A stretch of DNA of 52,479 nt from Methylobacterium isbiliense (GTDB lineage: Bacteria > Pseudomonadota > Alphaproteobacteria > Rhizobiales > Beijerinckiaceae), in NCBI RefSeq assembly GCF_022179325.1, contig NZ_BPQQ01000065.1, positions 1 to 52,479 of the forward strand, written 5' to 3'. Under the pieces are notes generated by a model. The model searched no databases, was not told the DNA's origin, and saw nothing but the letters and a program-made list of their open reading frames with translations. A program made the translations under genes and the position numbers. Below are positions 36,178-44,456 of the stretch, in pieces. Every line of letters begins with the position of its first letter. The first letter of the stretch is position 1.

Positions 36178-37987
36178 GGACGAACTCCTTGCCGAGATAG
36201 GCCTCGACGACGACCGGATCGCGCACCACCTCCTGCGGCCGCCCTTCCGCGATGATCCGCCCGGAATTGAGCACGATCACCCGGTCGGAGAGCGACATCA
36301 CCGCCTGCATCACGTGCTCGATGGCGATGATGCTGACGCCGCTGTCGCGGATCGACAGCATCAGGTCGATGGCGCGGCGCACGTCGGTCTGGTTGATGCC
36401 GGCCATCACCTCGTCGAGGAGCAGCACGCGCGGCTGCATCGCCATCACGCGCGCCACCTCCAGCCGCTTGAAGCCGCCGATGGTCAAGCCCCGCGCCTCG
36501 ACGTCGAGCCAGGGGCCGAGGCCCATGCGGTGGGCGGTCTCGCGCGCCACCGCGCGGGCCTCCCGCACATCCGCGTGCCGGTGGAAGGCCCCCACCATGA
36601 TGTTCTCCTCGACCGTCATCGCCGCGAAGGGCTGCACGATCTGGAAGGTGCGGCCGACGCCGAGCCCGGCGAAATCGGCCGGGCTGACCGGCTGGTGCCA
36701 CGTTCCGTCCGGCGCCCGCACGCTCACGCGGCCGGAATCGGCCCGCAGGAAGCCCGAGATCATGTTGAAGACGGTGGTCTTGCCGGCCCCGTTCGGCCCG
36801 ATCAGGCCCAGGATCTCGCCCTCGCGCAGCGTGAAGCCGACGTCGTTGGTGACGTGCAGGCCGCCGAAATGCTTCTGCAGACCCTCGACGCGCAGGATCT
36901 CGGCGCCGACCGCCGGGCGCGCCGCCGCGGCCGCCGGAACGGCCGGCGCCGCCTGCGCCCCGCGGGAAGCCGGGCGGCGCCCGAGCCGGGCGACGAGCCC
37001 CATCAGGCCGTTGGGCATGAACAGCACGACGAGCATCAGGACGAGGCCGTAGACGAGGCCGTGCAGCCCCAGCGCCTTGGCACCGAGCCAGCCGCGGGCG
37101 AGTTCGGTGATCGGCACGAGGAGCACCGCGCCGAGCAGCGGACCGAACACCGTGCCGATCCCGCCGATGAGCGCGAACATCGCGATCTGGATCGAGAGCG
37201 TCAGCGAGAACATCGCCGCCGGCTCGATGTAGGTGAGGTACATGGCGTGGAAGGTGCCGACGATGGCGGTCAGTCCGCCCGAGACCGAGACCGCGACGAG
37301 GCGCACCCGCACCGTGTCGACGCCCGCCGCCTGCGCGGCGGATTCGCGCTCGCGCGTCGCCACGAGATAGTAGCCGAGCCGGCGCCAGCGCACGAACCAC
37401 GCCACCGCCAGCGTCGCGAGCAGCAGGCCGAACGCGATGGCGAGCTGCGGCGGGCGCTCGCGGAAGACCATCCATTCCCAGCCGAGCTTGAGCGGGATCA
37501 TCAGCCCGGTCGCCCCGCCCGTCACCTCGCGGAAATGCAGGGCGAGGACGCGGAACACCTCCAGGAAGGCGATGGTGGCGAGCGAGAAGAACGGGCCGCG
37601 CAGCCGGAAGCACGGATAGCTGATCGCCACCGCGACGATCACGGCGAGCGCCGCCCCGGCGAACATCCCGAGCCAGGGCGTGATGCCGAGGCCCGCCAGG
37701 ATCACCCCCGCATAGGCGCCGATGCCGTAGAAGATGCCGTGGCCGAGGGAGAGCTGGCCGGTGAAGCCGCCGACGATGTTCCAGGCCGTCGAGAGCGCGG
37801 CAAAGACGCAGATCGTGATGAAGACGTGGTAGACGAAGGCGTTGTCCACCGCGATCGGCACCGCGACCAGCGCCGCCAGCACCAGGGCGAGCCCGGCGGC
37901 CTGCCAGCGCGGCAGGGCGGGCGCCCCGGCCGGGGCGGCGCGCGGGACGGTCGTCGTCGGGGAGGCGGTGCTCATGACATCCCTCAT
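36164..37987 (-). CDS. LivM-LivG fusion: ABC transporter permease and ATPase in one chain
   Basis: The 607-residue protein joins a LivM permease (about residues 25-340; VGGFTGQLSLGHGIFYGIGAY, then the GGIGTVFGPLLGAVLL region) to a LivG ATPase (about 362-605). Walker A is GPNGAGKTT; the switch region is LLLDEVMAGI. The signature is TIGGFKRLEVARVMA, which departs from the usual LSxGQ form. A linker rich in Ala and Pro (PAVPAAAAARPAV) separates the two. The start ATG overlaps the livH stop (ATGA), giving translational coupling. A second ATG five codons in is also possible. This fusion is seen in Hyphomicrobiales, so it is a lineage trait rather than a sequencing artefact. Confidence 0.9.
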   Translation of the reverse strand: MRDVMSTASPTTTVPRAAPAGAPALPRWQAAGLALVLAALVAVPIAVDNAFVYHVFITICVFAALSTAWNIVGGFTGQLSLGHGIFYGIGAYAGVILAGLGITPWLGMFAGAALAVIVAVAISYPCFRLRGPFFSLATIAFLEVFRVLALHFREVTGGATGLMIPLKLGWEWMVFRERPPQLAIAFGLLLATLAVAWFVRWRRLGYYLVATRERESAAQAAGVDTVRVRLVAVSVSGGLTAIVGTFHAMYLTYIEPAAMFSLTLSIQIAMFALIGGIGTVFGPLLGAVLLVPITELARGWLGAKALGLHGLVYGLVLMLVVLFMPNGLMGLVARLGRRPASRGAQAAPAVPAAAAARPAVGAEILRVEGLQKHFGGLHVTNDVGFTLREGEILGLIGPNGAGKTTVFNMISGFLRADSGRVSVRAPDGTWHQPVSPADFAGLGVGRTFQIVQPFAAMTVEENIMVGAFHRHADVREARAVARETAHRMGLGPWLDVEARGLTIGGFKRLEVARVMAMQPRVLLLDEVMAGINQTDVRRAIDLMLSIRDSGVSIIAIEHVMQAVMSLSDRVIVLNSGRIIAEGRPQEVVRDPVVVEAYLGKEFVHAQA

Positions 37988-38871
37988 GGCGACACGTGCG
38001 CGAGCTTGAGCCGCGAGCCGAACAGGCCGGACGGCCGCAGGATCAGGATCAGCAGGAAGACGCCGAACACCGCGATCTCGCGCATGTCCGAGCCGACGTA
38101 GAACCCCGCCACGCTGTCGATGAGGCCGATCAGGAGCGAGCCCGCGAAGGCGCCGCCGATGGAGCCGAGCCCGCCCAGCACCACCACCACGAAGGCGGTG
38201 AGCACGAAGTAGGTGCCGCTGTTCGGCGAGGTCGGGTAGAGCGGCGCCACCAGCACGGCGGCGACGCCGACGCAGGCCGCGCCGATGCCGAAGGTGAGCG
38301 CGTAGATGCGCTTCACGTCGATGCCCATCAGCTCCGCCGCGGCGCGGTTCTGCGCCACCGCCCGGATCGCCCGGCCGGTCTGGGTGCGGGCGAGGAAGGC
38401 CTGCAGCCCGACCACCAGCGCGATCGCCGCGAGGAAGATCACGATCTGCCCGGTGAGGACCCGCACCGGGCCGATCTCGACGGGCGCGCGCAGGCCGTGC
38501 GGGGGCGTGTTGGCGATGTCGGCGCCGAAGACCAGCAGCGCGAGGTTGATGAGCGCCGTCGAGAGGCCGACCGTGGCGAAGATCTGGATGTGGTCGTCGC
38601 CGGACGCCATCAGCGGCTGGATCAGCAGCCGCTGCGTCAGGGCGCCGAGGATGAACAGCACCGGCACCACCGCGATCACCGCCACGAAGGGGTGCAGCCC
38701 GAGCGCGCTCGTGACGAGGTAGGTCCCGTACATCCCGAGCATCAGGAACTCGCCATGGGCGAAGTTCACGACCTTGACGATGCCGAAGATCAGCGTGAGG
38801 CCGACGCTCACGATGGCGAACAGCCCGCCGAGCATCAGCCCGTTGGCGAGTACCTGCAGCAGGATGTCCAT
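37984..38871 (-). CDS. livH: branched-chain amino acid-type ABC transporter permease LivH
   Basis: The 295-residue permease has about eight membrane segments. The family motifs are present: NGLMLGGLFAIVSVGLTLIFGIVKVVNFAHGEFLMLGMY at the N terminus, GRAIRAVAQNRAAAELMGIDVKRIY (EAA-like loop) and VLGGLGSIGGAFAGSLLIGL near the C terminus. I chose the ATG at 38871 (MDILLQVLANG), as the 45 residues upstream are Arg/Ala/Gly-rich and not family sequence. It is coupled to the LivM-LivG fusion by a 4-base overlap and follows the binding-protein gene after 62 bases. Confidence 0.92.
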   Translation of the reverse strand: MDILLQVLANGLMLGGLFAIVSVGLTLIFGIVKVVNFAHGEFLMLGMYGTYLVTSALGLHPFVAVIAVVPVLFILGALTQRLLIQPLMASGDDHIQIFATVGLSTALINLALLVFGADIANTPPHGLRAPVEIGPVRVLTGQIVIFLAAIALVVGLQAFLARTQTGRAIRAVAQNRAAAELMGIDVKRIYALTFGIGAACVGVAAVLVAPLYPTSPNSGTYFVLTAFVVVVLGGLGSIGGAFAGSLLIGLIDSVAGFYVGSDMREIAVFGVFLLILILRPSGLFGSRLKLAHVSP

Positions 38872-38933
38872 GCGCGCCTCCGCGACAGGGGGCAATCGGG
38901 CGGCGGGACGCGCCCGCCGCCGATGAGGCTGTG

Positions 38934-40139
38934 CTACTTGCGGAACTGCATCGGCGAGACCGCCGCCTCGTCCGGGTAGACCGTGACGAGCTTGCCGTTC
39001 TGCCACTGCATGCCCATCATCGCGGCCCGCTCGTTCTGGTTGTTCGTGCCGAACTTGAAGCCGTAGCCGACCGCCGTCGTGCCCGCCTTGACGTCGAGGT
39101 TCTTCATCGCCTTGGTGATCGTATCCGGCGTGAAGCCCTTGGTCTTGTTCAATTCCTGCAGGATGAGCTTGGCCCCGACATAGTTGTTGAGCGAATGGCC
39201 GGAGCGGGGATTGCCATTGTACTTCTTCTTGTAGGCCTCCACGAAGCCCTCGATGCCCGGCGTGTACTTGGTGTTGACGAGGAATTGGGTGAAGTCGGTG
39301 TCGAGCACGCCCTCGATGACGCCGTGACCGACGGCGTCGGCGGTGGGCTGCATCGAGTAGCCGCCGCCCCCGCCGATGATCGCGCCGGGCTTGAAGCCGG
39401 CCTCGTTCGCCTGCTGCAGGAACAGGACGGAATCGTTCTGGTAGGAGGTCTGCATCACGATGTCGACGCCGCGCCGCTTCAGGTCGAGGACGAGCGAGGA
39501 CATGTCGACCGTCGAGGCCGGATAGGCCTGCGAGGTCACGACGTTCAGCTTGGCGGCGGCCGCGTACTTCTTCTGGTGGCCGGCGACCGAGGTGCCGTAG
39601 TTCGAATCCTCGTGGATGATCCCGATCTTCAGCTCCTCGGGCTTCTTGCCGAGGCCGCCCGCGACCTTGTTGACGATCATCTCGACCGCGAGCTTGGCCA
39701 TGTCCTCGGCGGTCGGGTTGGTGCGGTAGAGGAACTTGAGGCCGCGGCCCGTGACCTCGTCGGCCACGGCGCCGAGTTCGAAGTACGGCACGCCCGCGAG
39801 TTCGGCGACCTGGCTCGCCGCGATCGAGCGGGCCGAGGAATAGGTGCCGAACAGCGCGACCACCCGCTCGAGCGAGATCAGCCGGCGCGCCTCGCCGATC
39901 GCCTGGTTGTTGTCCACGGCGTCGCCGCGCACCAGCACGACCTTCTCGCCCTGCACCCCGCCCGCGGCGTTGATCTCCTCGACGGCGAGTTCCAGGCCCC
40001 GGGCGCTCTCCTCGCCGAGCAGCGCGAGCTGCCCGCTGAACGGGTAGAGCGCGCCGAACTTCACGTCGGCCCGCGCCGCGCCGGCGGCGAGCCCCAGCAC
40101 GACGGCGGCGACCGACGCCGCGACGACAGACTTCCTCAT
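38934..40139 (-). CDS. periplasmic substrate-binding protein, LivK-like
   Basis: This protein captures the substrate in the periplasm for the LivHMGF transporter. The 401-residue protein has a signal peptide (MRKSVVAASVAAVVLGLAAGAARA) with cleavage expected before DVKFGALYPFSG. The type 1 periplasmic binding fold follows (LLGEESARGLELAVEEINAAGGV; GTYSSARSIAASQVAE). A GGGGGYSMQ segment and the SGHSLNNYVGAKLILQEL region are typical of proteins binding aromatic or aliphatic acids rather than leucine. That is a family-level impression, not proof. A strong ribosome binding site (GGAGGGAGC) precedes the ATG. The gap to the ThDP gene is 100 bases. Confidence 0.88.
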   Translation of the reverse strand: MRKSVVAASVAAVVLGLAAGAARADVKFGALYPFSGQLALLGEESARGLELAVEEINAAGGVQGEKVVLVRGDAVDNNQAIGEARRLISLERVVALFGTYSSARSIAASQVAELAGVPYFELGAVADEVTGRGLKFLYRTNPTAEDMAKLAVEMIVNKVAGGLGKKPEELKIGIIHEDSNYGTSVAGHQKKYAAAAKLNVVTSQAYPASTVDMSSLVLDLKRRGVDIVMQTSYQNDSVLFLQQANEAGFKPGAIIGGGGGYSMQPTADAVGHGVIEGVLDTDFTQFLVNTKYTPGIEGFVEAYKKKYNGNPRSGHSLNNYVGAKLILQELNKTKGFTPDTITKAMKNLDVKAGTTAVGYGFKFGTNNQNERAAMMGMQWQNGKLVTVYPDEAAVSPMQFRK

Positions 40140-40239
40140 GGTTGCTCCCTCCGATCCTGCGGGCTGTGGCCGCCCGTCACGAACACATCCGGTCCCGTCT
40201 TGCGCACCCGCCCGCCAGCAGGCGCGGGGATACCGTGCC

Positions 40240-41982
40240 TCAGTATTGCAGCGCGTCCTTGCCCTCGAAGCTGGTGATCGGCGGGTAGGCGCGCTGGTCG
40301 GTGATCACGTCGATCACCGTCGTGCCGTCCGCGGCGAGCGCCGTGCGCAGCGCCTCGGCGAGATCCCCCGGCCGCTCGACCCGCACGCCCGCACAGCCGC
40401 AGGCCCGGGCGATGGCGGCGTGGTCGACGGCCTCGAAGTCGCAGACATCGGTGAAGTTGCCGAACAGCGAGAGTTCGGCGTGCTTCTGGTAGCCGAGGAT
40501 CTGGTTGTTGAGGACGACCACCACCACCGGCAGCTTCATGCGCCGGGCCGTCTCCAGCTCCGACCAGACATGCCCGAAGCCGCCATCCCCGGTGAGGCAG
40601 ATCACCGGCGCGTCGGGGCGCGCCACCTTCGCGCCGAGCGCGAAGGGCAGGCCCCAGCCGAGGCCCGCGATGCCGCGGGGTGTGAGGAACCGCTGCCCGG
40701 CCTTGCGGGCGGTGAGGAAGTTGGCGATCCAGATCGAGGCGTAGCTCGCATCCGCCACCGCGATGGTCTCGGGCGTCAGCACGGCGTCGATCTCGGCCAG
40801 GATCCGCTCGGGGCGCACCGGCACCGCATCGAGGTCCACGAGGCGGGCCATGTCCTCGCGGTGGCGCGCGCGCGCCTCGGCGATCCGGCGCTCCAGGGCG
40901 CCGCGGCCCTCGGCGGAGCCCGGCAGACCGGAGGCGCGCAGGGCCTCGGTCAGGGCCGCGAGCGTCAGCTTGGCGTCGCCGGCAAGCCGCAGGGCCTCGT
41001 AGTTGCGCCCGATCTCGGCGCCGTCCACGTCGATGTGCACGTAAGCCGCGTCGCGCGGGTAGAGCGACCAGCTGTCCGTGCCGTTCTGGTTCGCCCGGTT
41101 GCCGACGAGCACCACCACATCGGCCCCCGTGACCACCTCCCGCACATGGGCCGAGCGGCTGCGCGGGGCCATGAAGTAGCCGACGACGCCGAGGGAGAGC
41201 GGGTGCGTCTCGTCCACCGCGCCCTTGCCCATCACGGTGGTGCCGACCGGAAGCCCGAGGGCCTGGAGCGCGGCGAGTTCGGCGCTGGCGCCCGAGGAGT
41301 GCACGCCGCCGCCGGCGATCACCACCGGGCGCTTGGCGCCCGCGATCAGCGCGGCGGCCTCGGCGATGCGGGCGGGATCGGCCACCGTGCGGTCGAGCGG
41401 GTAGGTGCCGAGGCTCGCCGCGCGGCGCGGCGCCACCGCGTCGATCTCCGCCCGCTCATCGAGCACGTCGAGGGGCACGAGCAGCACCGCCGGGCCGGGC
41501 CGGCCGGTGGAGGCCGCCGCGAAGGCCATGTCGACGTAATCGTCGATCCGGCCCGGATCACCGATGCGGCGCACCCACTTCGCCACGCCCGAGAACAGCG
41601 CGTGATGGTCGAGTTCCTGGAAGGCGTTCTTGTCCGTGAAGCGGCGGTTCACGTCCTGCACGATCGCCACCACGGGGATCGAGGCCTTCAGCGCCTCGGC
41701 GAGGCCGGGGACGAGCAGGGTCGCGGCCGGGCCGTTCTGCGCCGCCACCACCCCGACCCGGCCCGAGACGCGCGCGAAGGCGTCGGCCATCGCGGCACCG
41801 GCATTCTCCGTGCGGTAGCCGACCTGCCGGATGCCGTAGGACGGGGCGGCGAGGAACAGGGCCGAGGGGATGCTCTGGCCGAACACCTCCCGCACGCCGT
41901 GCCGCTGCAGGGCGCTCGCCAGCGCGTCGGCGCCGGTCATGTTGCCCCCGGCGGCGGGGGCGGGTCTCACCGCGATGGTCAT
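40240..41982 (-). CDS. thiamine diphosphate-dependent enzyme, acetolactate-synthase-like
   Basis: The 580-residue protein has the three-domain fold of the pyruvate-oxidase/acetohydroxyacid-synthase group. The ThDP-activating glutamate is Glu59 (YRTENAGAAMADAFAR). The cofactor motif runs from GDGG at 465-468 to the Asn pair at 492-493. The AHAS GPGATN segment is changed to NGPAATLL, so acetolactate synthesis is unlikely. Candidate reactions for the family are decarboxylation of a 2-oxo acid or cleavage of a dione, as in IolD or cyclohexane-1,2-dione hydrolase. The start overlaps the alcohol dehydrogenase stop (ATGA); a longer frame upstream is shadow sequence within that gene. Confidence 0.88.
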   Translation of the reverse strand: MTIAVRPAPAAGGNMTGADALASALQRHGVREVFGQSIPSALFLAAPSYGIRQVGYRTENAGAAMADAFARVSGRVGVVAAQNGPAATLLVPGLAEALKASIPVVAIVQDVNRRFTDKNAFQELDHHALFSGVAKWVRRIGDPGRIDDYVDMAFAAASTGRPGPAVLLVPLDVLDERAEIDAVAPRRAASLGTYPLDRTVADPARIAEAAALIAGAKRPVVIAGGGVHSSGASAELAALQALGLPVGTTVMGKGAVDETHPLSLGVVGYFMAPRSRSAHVREVVTGADVVVLVGNRANQNGTDSWSLYPRDAAYVHIDVDGAEIGRNYEALRLAGDAKLTLAALTEALRASGLPGSAEGRGALERRIAEARARHREDMARLVDLDAVPVRPERILAEIDAVLTPETIAVADASYASIWIANFLTARKAGQRFLTPRGIAGLGWGLPFALGAKVARPDAPVICLTGDGGFGHVWSELETARRMKLPVVVVVLNNQILGYQKHAELSLFGNFTDVCDFEAVDHAAIARACGCAGVRVERPGDLAEALRTALAADGTTVIDVITDQRAYPPITSFEGKDALQY

Positions 41983-43058
41983 GCGCGTGTCCTTGTCCGG
42001 GAGACGGTAGGGTCGTCCGCGTCGGGTTGGTCCGGCACCAGCAGGACCTTCACGGCCCTGCGGCTGCGGGCGAGTTCGAAGGCCGCGACCCCGTCCGAGA
42101 GCGGACGCCGGTGCGTGATGAGGCGCGAGAGCGTCTCCGCATGCGCGGCGAGGAGCCGGATCGCCTCGTCGAGGGCGGGCGCGGTGGTGTCGTGCGCGGC
42201 GCGGATCTGCTTCTTGCTGCGCACGAACCCGGTGAGGTCGAGGCTGAGCGGGCCGGAATGGATGCCGGCCACCACCAGGATGCCGCCGGAGCGCAGGGCG
42301 GCGAGGCCGTCCGTGACCGAGCGCGCCACGCCCGTGGCCTCGATCACCCGGTCGGCCGGGCCGCCGAAGACCCGCGCCACCGCCGCCTCCAGGCTCTCGC
42401 CGCGCAGATCGACGGCTTGCGCGATCCCGATCGCGCGGGCCGTCGCGAGGCGCAGTTCGTCGTCGAGGCCGGCGAGCAGCACCCGGGCGCCGCGCTCCTG
42501 CGCCACGAAGGCGATGCCGAGCCCGATCGGGCCGGGCCCGAGCACCACCACCCGGTCGCCCGGCCGCACCTCTGCCACGTCGACCGCGTTCACGGCGACC
42601 CCGAGGGGTTCGGTCAGCGCGGCGACATCGAGGGGAAGGCCCGGGGGGAGCGGGCGGCAATTGGCGGCCGGGACGGTCACGGTTTCGGCGAAGCCGCCAT
42701 CCGCGTGCAGACCGATGATGGTGCGCGCCGCGCACCCCTGCGGCCGGCCGGCCCGGCAGTCCTCGCAGGCGCCGCAGGTGATGGTCGGCCAGCACGTCAC
42801 CCGGTCCCCGGGCGCGAGATCGGCGACGCCCGCGCCGACCGCCCGCACGGTGCCGGCGAATTCGTGCCCGAGCGTCACCGGCAGCGCCTGCGCCATGAAC
42901 GCATAGCCCGGGGTCCACTCGTAGGCGTGGACGTCGCTGCCGCAGATCCCGGCCGCCGCGACGGCGATCGTCACGCGGCCCGGTCCGGGCTCCCCGGGGG
43001 CCGCGACCTCGGCGAGATCGAGCCCGAACGCGGCAACGGTCTTGCGCAGCGCGATCAT
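41979..43058 (-). CDS. zinc-dependent medium-chain alcohol (polyol) dehydrogenase
   Basis: This is a 359-residue MDR enzyme of the threonine/sorbitol dehydrogenase branch. Catalytic zinc ligands: Cys in AAGICGSDVHAYEW and His-Glu in TLGHEFAG. Structural zinc: four Cys in ITCGACEDCRAGRPQGC. The nucleotide-binding motif is VVLGPGPIGLGIAF. It oxidises a secondary alcohol or polyol with NAD(P). It is the first gene of the nine-gene operon, diverging from the GntR regulator with a 99-base gap that holds a palindrome. It is coupled to the ThDP gene by a 4-base overlap. Confidence 0.92.
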   Translation of the reverse strand: MIALRKTVAAFGLDLAEVAAPGEPGPGRVTIAVAAAGICGSDVHAYEWTPGYAFMAQALPVTLGHEFAGTVRAVGAGVADLAPGDRVTCWPTITCGACEDCRAGRPQGCAARTIIGLHADGGFAETVTVPAANCRPLPPGLPLDVAALTEPLGVAVNAVDVAEVRPGDRVVVLGPGPIGLGIAFVAQERGARVLLAGLDDELRLATARAIGIAQAVDLRGESLEAAVARVFGGPADRVIEATGVARSVTDGLAALRSGGILVVAGIHSGPLSLDLTGFVRSKKQIRAAHDTTAPALDEAIRLLAAHAETLSRLITHRRPLSDGVAAFELARSRRAVKVLLVPDQPDADDPTVSRTRTRA

Positions 43059-43105
43059 GGTCCTCCCTGGGTGCGACGGTGGTGACGGTCGCGGCGGGGC
43101 CTGCT

Positions 43106-43134
43106 ATGACAGACCGCTGTAATTTGTTATAACA
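43106..43134 (+). promoter_or_regulatory. GntR gene promoter with overlapping 10-bp palindrome
   Basis: On the plus strand, -35 ATGACA (43106-43111; 5 of 6), a 16-base spacer and -10 TATAAC (43128-43133; 5 of 6) point to a start near 43140, 18 bases before the GntR ATG. The -10 lies inside the perfect palindrome TGTTATAACA (43125-43134). FCD-type GntR regulators bind such GT/AC palindromes, so this is a likely operator for autoregulation and for control of the divergent operon. Confidence 0.6.
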
Positions 43135-43157
43135 CTCATCCACCGAGATCGGCCCGC

Positions 43158-43904
43158 ATGTCAAGCCGCTCCGCGCAACCGACCCGCCGAGACCCCGCCG
43201 CCCGGGGCTCCGATCGTCCGGAGGCCGGACCGGCCGACTGGGTGCGGCCGCTCGTGCGGGAGAACCTGGGCGAGCGCGCCTACGCGGACCTGCGCGCCGC
43301 CCTGATGCGCGGGCAGTTGCGGCCCAGGGAGCGGCTGCGGTTGCGGCCGATGTCGGCGCGCTTCGGGATCAGCGCCACGCCGATGCGGGAGGCGCTGCTG
43401 CGCCTCGTCTCCGAGAAGGCGCTGGCGCTCGACGCCCGCGGCAGCGTGGTCGTCCCGTCGCTGACGCTGGCCGAACTGCTGGAGATCCGGGCGATCCGCA
43501 TCGACCTCGAAGGCCGCGCCGCCGCCACGGCCGCCACCATTGCGGCCCTGGAGGAGATCGACGCGCTGGCGGGCATCCACGACGCCATCTCGGCCTGCCA
43601 CCGCACCAGCGACTTCGCGCGCGCGGTGAACCTCAACACCGAGTTCCACCTCGCCCTGTGCCGGCTCGGCCGCCTGCCGGTGCTCTACGACATCGTGGAG
43701 ATGCTGTGGGTGCGCTGCGGGCCGATCCTGTCTCACCTCTACGACGGCGGCCTGCCGGACTGGGAGCCGCACCCGCATGTGCGGGTGATCGAGGCCCTGC
43801 GCCGCCGCGATGCCGCGGAGGCGCGCGACGCGGTGCGCGAGGACATCGAGCGGGGCGGCCAGGGCCTGCTCGTCCACGTCCAGTCCGCCGCGCAGACGGC
43901 CTGA
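43158..43904 (+). CDS. GntR family transcriptional regulator, FCD (FadR/VanR) type
   Basis: The 248-residue protein has a winged-helix DNA-binding domain at about residues 35-100 (ERAYADLRAALMRGQLRPRERL, then SARFGISATPMREALLRLVSEKAL). An FCD effector domain follows at about 110-235 (LLEIRAIRIDLEGRAAATAA; NLNTEFHLALCR; VIEALRRRDAAEARDAVREDIERGG). FCD domains bind carboxylate ligands, often through a metal. Its position diverging from the catabolic operon makes it the probable substrate-responsive repressor of that operon. It is followed by cupin and SDR genes on the same strand. Confidence 0.92.
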   Translation: MSSRSAQPTRRDPAARGSDRPEAGPADWVRPLVRENLGERAYADLRAALMRGQLRPRERLRLRPMSARFGISATPMREALLRLVSEKALALDARGSVVVPSLTLAELLEIRAIRIDLEGRAAATAATIAALEEIDALAGIHDAISACHRTSDFARAVNLNTEFHLALCRLGRLPVLYDIVEMLWVRCGPILSHLYDGGLPDWEPHPHVRVIEALRRRDAAEARDAVREDIERGGQGLLVHVQSAAQTA

Positions 43905-43986
43905 GCACCGCCCGCACCGTTGTATCCCGGCACGGTCCAATCCACTTTGCCGCCTTGGCTTGGCCGCGCGCGGCCGGGAGACACCG

Positions 43987-44424
43987 ATGGCCGAGACCGA
44001 TCCCGCCCCGCCCGCCACCGGGCGGTTCGACATCATCGCGGAGGCGCTGGCGCTGCCGGCCACCGCCGACACGCTCCTGGTCGACACCTACCTCACCGAC
44101 CGGGAGGCCGCGAGCGCGCGGGTCTTTCGGGTCTACCGGCCGACGCCGCCGCATTTCCACCGGGGCTGCGACGAGTACCTGTACGTGGTCTCGGGCCGGG
44201 GCACCTTCTGGCTCGGCGACCCGGGCACGGAGGCCGAGTTCGGGCCGGGGCACCTGCTGTTCTTCGAACGCGGCACCGTGCACGCGCTGCCCACCATCCT
44301 GGCCGAGCCGCTGGTCTTCCTGGCCATCGACACGCCGCGCCGCGCGCCCACCGACATCGTGTTCGTCGACCCCGCCCAGGGCTCCCCCGAAACCTTCATG
44401 GCGCGCAACGCCCCGGGACGCTAA
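43987..44424 (+). CDS. cupin domain protein
   Basis: The 145-residue protein has a single conserved beta-barrel with metal ligands His56, His58, Glu63 (PPHFHRGCDEYLYVV) and His99 (ERGTVHAL). This is a complete His-His-Glu-His cupin set. Small cupins in catabolic operons act as isomerases, epimerases or dioxygenases, or as sensors; the sequence does not decide. It begins 82 bases after the GntR gene and ends 32 bases before an SDR gene that has a strong ribosome binding site. It is likely part of the same catabolic unit. Confidence 0.85.
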   Translation: MAETDPAPPATGRFDIIAEALALPATADTLLVDTYLTDREAASARVFRVYRPTPPHFHRGCDEYLYVVSGRGTFWLGDPGTEAEFGPGHLLFFERGTVHALPTILAEPLVFLAIDTPRRAPTDIVFVDPAQGSPETFMARNAPGR

Positions 44425-44456
44425 GCGCTCCGGGTCAACACCCCGGAGGACGCCGA

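Noticed and set aside
36164-37987. LivM-LivG as an assembly error joining two genes
   Set aside because: The linker is clean, in frame and Ala/Pro-rich, and such fusions are known in this order.
41983-43164. N-terminal extension of the ThDP enzyme frame
   Set aside because: It overlaps the zinc alcohol dehydrogenase in another frame and has no conserved sequence; the ATG at 41982 begins the family sequence.
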